A stretch of 64,000 nucleotides of DNA from Megalonaias nervosa. Taxonomy: Eukaryota; Mollusca; Bivalvia; Unionida; Unionidae. The notes beneath the pieces were generated by a model. That model did no database searches, had not been told where the DNA came from, and saw only the letters and a list, made by a program, of their open reading frames with translations. The position numbers were made by a program, and so were the translations under genes. Position 1 is the first letter of the stretch. Every line of letters begins with the position of its first letter. This document shows positions 63,406-64,000 of the stretch, one piece after another. The stretch covers positions 1 through 64,000 of the forward strand of contig JAECUM010009857.1 in NCBI GenBank assembly GCA_016617855.1, written 5' to 3'.

Positions 63406-64000
63406 TTTCCAAAAGTGTGAGACCAAAGTTCTGAACACACATATATATTTTTTATTCCAAAAGTCTGAGACCAAAGTTCTGAACACACATACATATTTAT
63501 TATTCCAGAAGTCTGAGACCAAAGTTCTGAACACACATACATATTTTGTTGTTGTTGTTGTTGTTGTTATAGGGTTTAACGCCATTTTTCAGCACAAGAT
63601 AGGCTATACATGGCGGCCAGTATTAATGGTGGAGGAAGAACCCTGGAAAACCTCGGGAAGAACCACCGACCCACAAGAAGCTACTGGCAGGCTTTCTCGC
63701 GTCCCGTTAGCGAGCCTGGACTCGAACTCACGCAGACAGAGGTGAGATGGCAGTGATCCGTAACGATCAGCGCTTTAGACCACTCGGCCACTTGGGGCCC
63801 CCATACATATTTTGTATTCCAAAAGTCTGAGACCAAAGTTCTGAACACACATATATATTTTGTATTCCAAAAGTTTGAGACCAAAGTTCTGAACACACAT
63901 ACATATTTTGTATTCCAGAAGTCTGAGACCAAAGTTCTGAACACACATACATATTTTTTATTCCAGAAGTCTGAGACCAAAGTTCTGAACACACATACAT
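63406..64000. repeat. 48-bp minisatellite split by a SINE
   Basis: Unit TATTCCAAAAGTCTGAGACC AAAGTTCTGAACACACATAC ATATTTTG: three copies before the SINE (63406-63548) and four up to the window edge, where the array continues. The period is a multiple of three, so open frames of 16-residue repeats run on the minus strand; judged non-coding. Confidence 0.96.
63549..63801 (-). mobile_element. tRNA-derived SINE, family A, young copy
   Basis: 253 bp with a perfect 13-bp duplication CATACATATTTTG (63536-63548 and 63802-63814). On the minus strand: GGGGCCCCAAGTGGCCGAGT, GTCTAAAGCGCTGATCGTTA, box B GAGTTCGAGTCC, GCCGCCATGTATAGCCTATC and an (ACA)n tail. CpG sites are better kept than in the other copies. 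It interrupts the 48-bp array. Confidence 0.95.

Larger units (their letters stand above)
60442..64000 (-). other. ABCD3 upstream intron, incomplete
   Basis: No exon was recognised between 60442 and the window edge, so the exon carrying the preceding FSMGFID-like sequence lies beyond 64000. A 42-bp duplication (GGTGAGCCAAGGATCAGTGA) is at 60485-60570 and a ~100-bp duplication (CCACAAACCATTCTCATTAC) at 63220-63370. The other contents are listed separately. Confidence 0.75.

Noticed and set aside
63681..64000. 103- and 77-codon frames with 16-residue repeats
   Set aside because: Products of the 48-bp minisatellite and the SINE, not genes.

Overview
The window is AT-rich animal nuclear DNA. It holds one recognisable host gene, broken by long introns full of repeats, plus about 11 kb of downstream flank. 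All twelve coding exons lie on the minus strand and have GT-AG boundaries and matching phases. Joined, they encode the C-terminal 334 residues of ABCD3/PMP70, the peroxisomal half-size ABC transporter. The covered part is the last membrane segment and the whole nucleotide-binding domain, ending in the family-typical EFGS. The N-terminal half must lie beyond position 64000. No second host gene was found.

The organism is probably a marine lophotrochozoan, most likely a mollusc. This is an inference from kb-scale introns, two tRNA-derived SINE families, DIRS-type retroelement relics, hAT and Tc1/mariner relics, and dispersed arrays of roughly 140-bp repeats of a kind familiar from molluscs. The species cannot be fixed by eye.

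Layout: 1-10980 is the downstream flank and 3' UTR (SINE copies, a Tc1/pogo-type MITE, a 34-bp minisatellite just past the stop codon). The final ABCD3 exon is at 10981-11058. From 11 to 27 kb there are four more exons; the introns carry a mariner relic, a SINE-seeded tandem array, a 49-bp minisatellite and a SINE-interrupted decayed reading frame. From 27 to 33 kb there are exons for the Q-loop and Walker A, with arrays of 140-150 bp units. The 33-42 kb intron holds a long 400-500 bp-unit array and two nested hAT elements. From 42 to 50 kb there are three exons, a 1.8-kb non-autonomous element whose 1-kb part recurs at 25 kb, a hAT MITE and a decayed reverse transcriptase. From 50 to 60 kb there are two exons, another 140-bp-unit array, a minisatellite beside an exon, and a DIRS-like relic (gag zinc finger and tyrosine recombinase). 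From 60 to 64 kb there are MITEs and two coding-length minisatellites, one split by a young SINE.

The most unusual points are: a duplicated 5' splice site in ABCD3 that could add five residues inside the Q-loop; two nested hAT transposons, each with a perfect 14-bp inverted repeat and a 6-bp target duplication; and several dispersed arrays whose unit length stays near 140-150 bp. No novel defence-type or operon-like system is visible.
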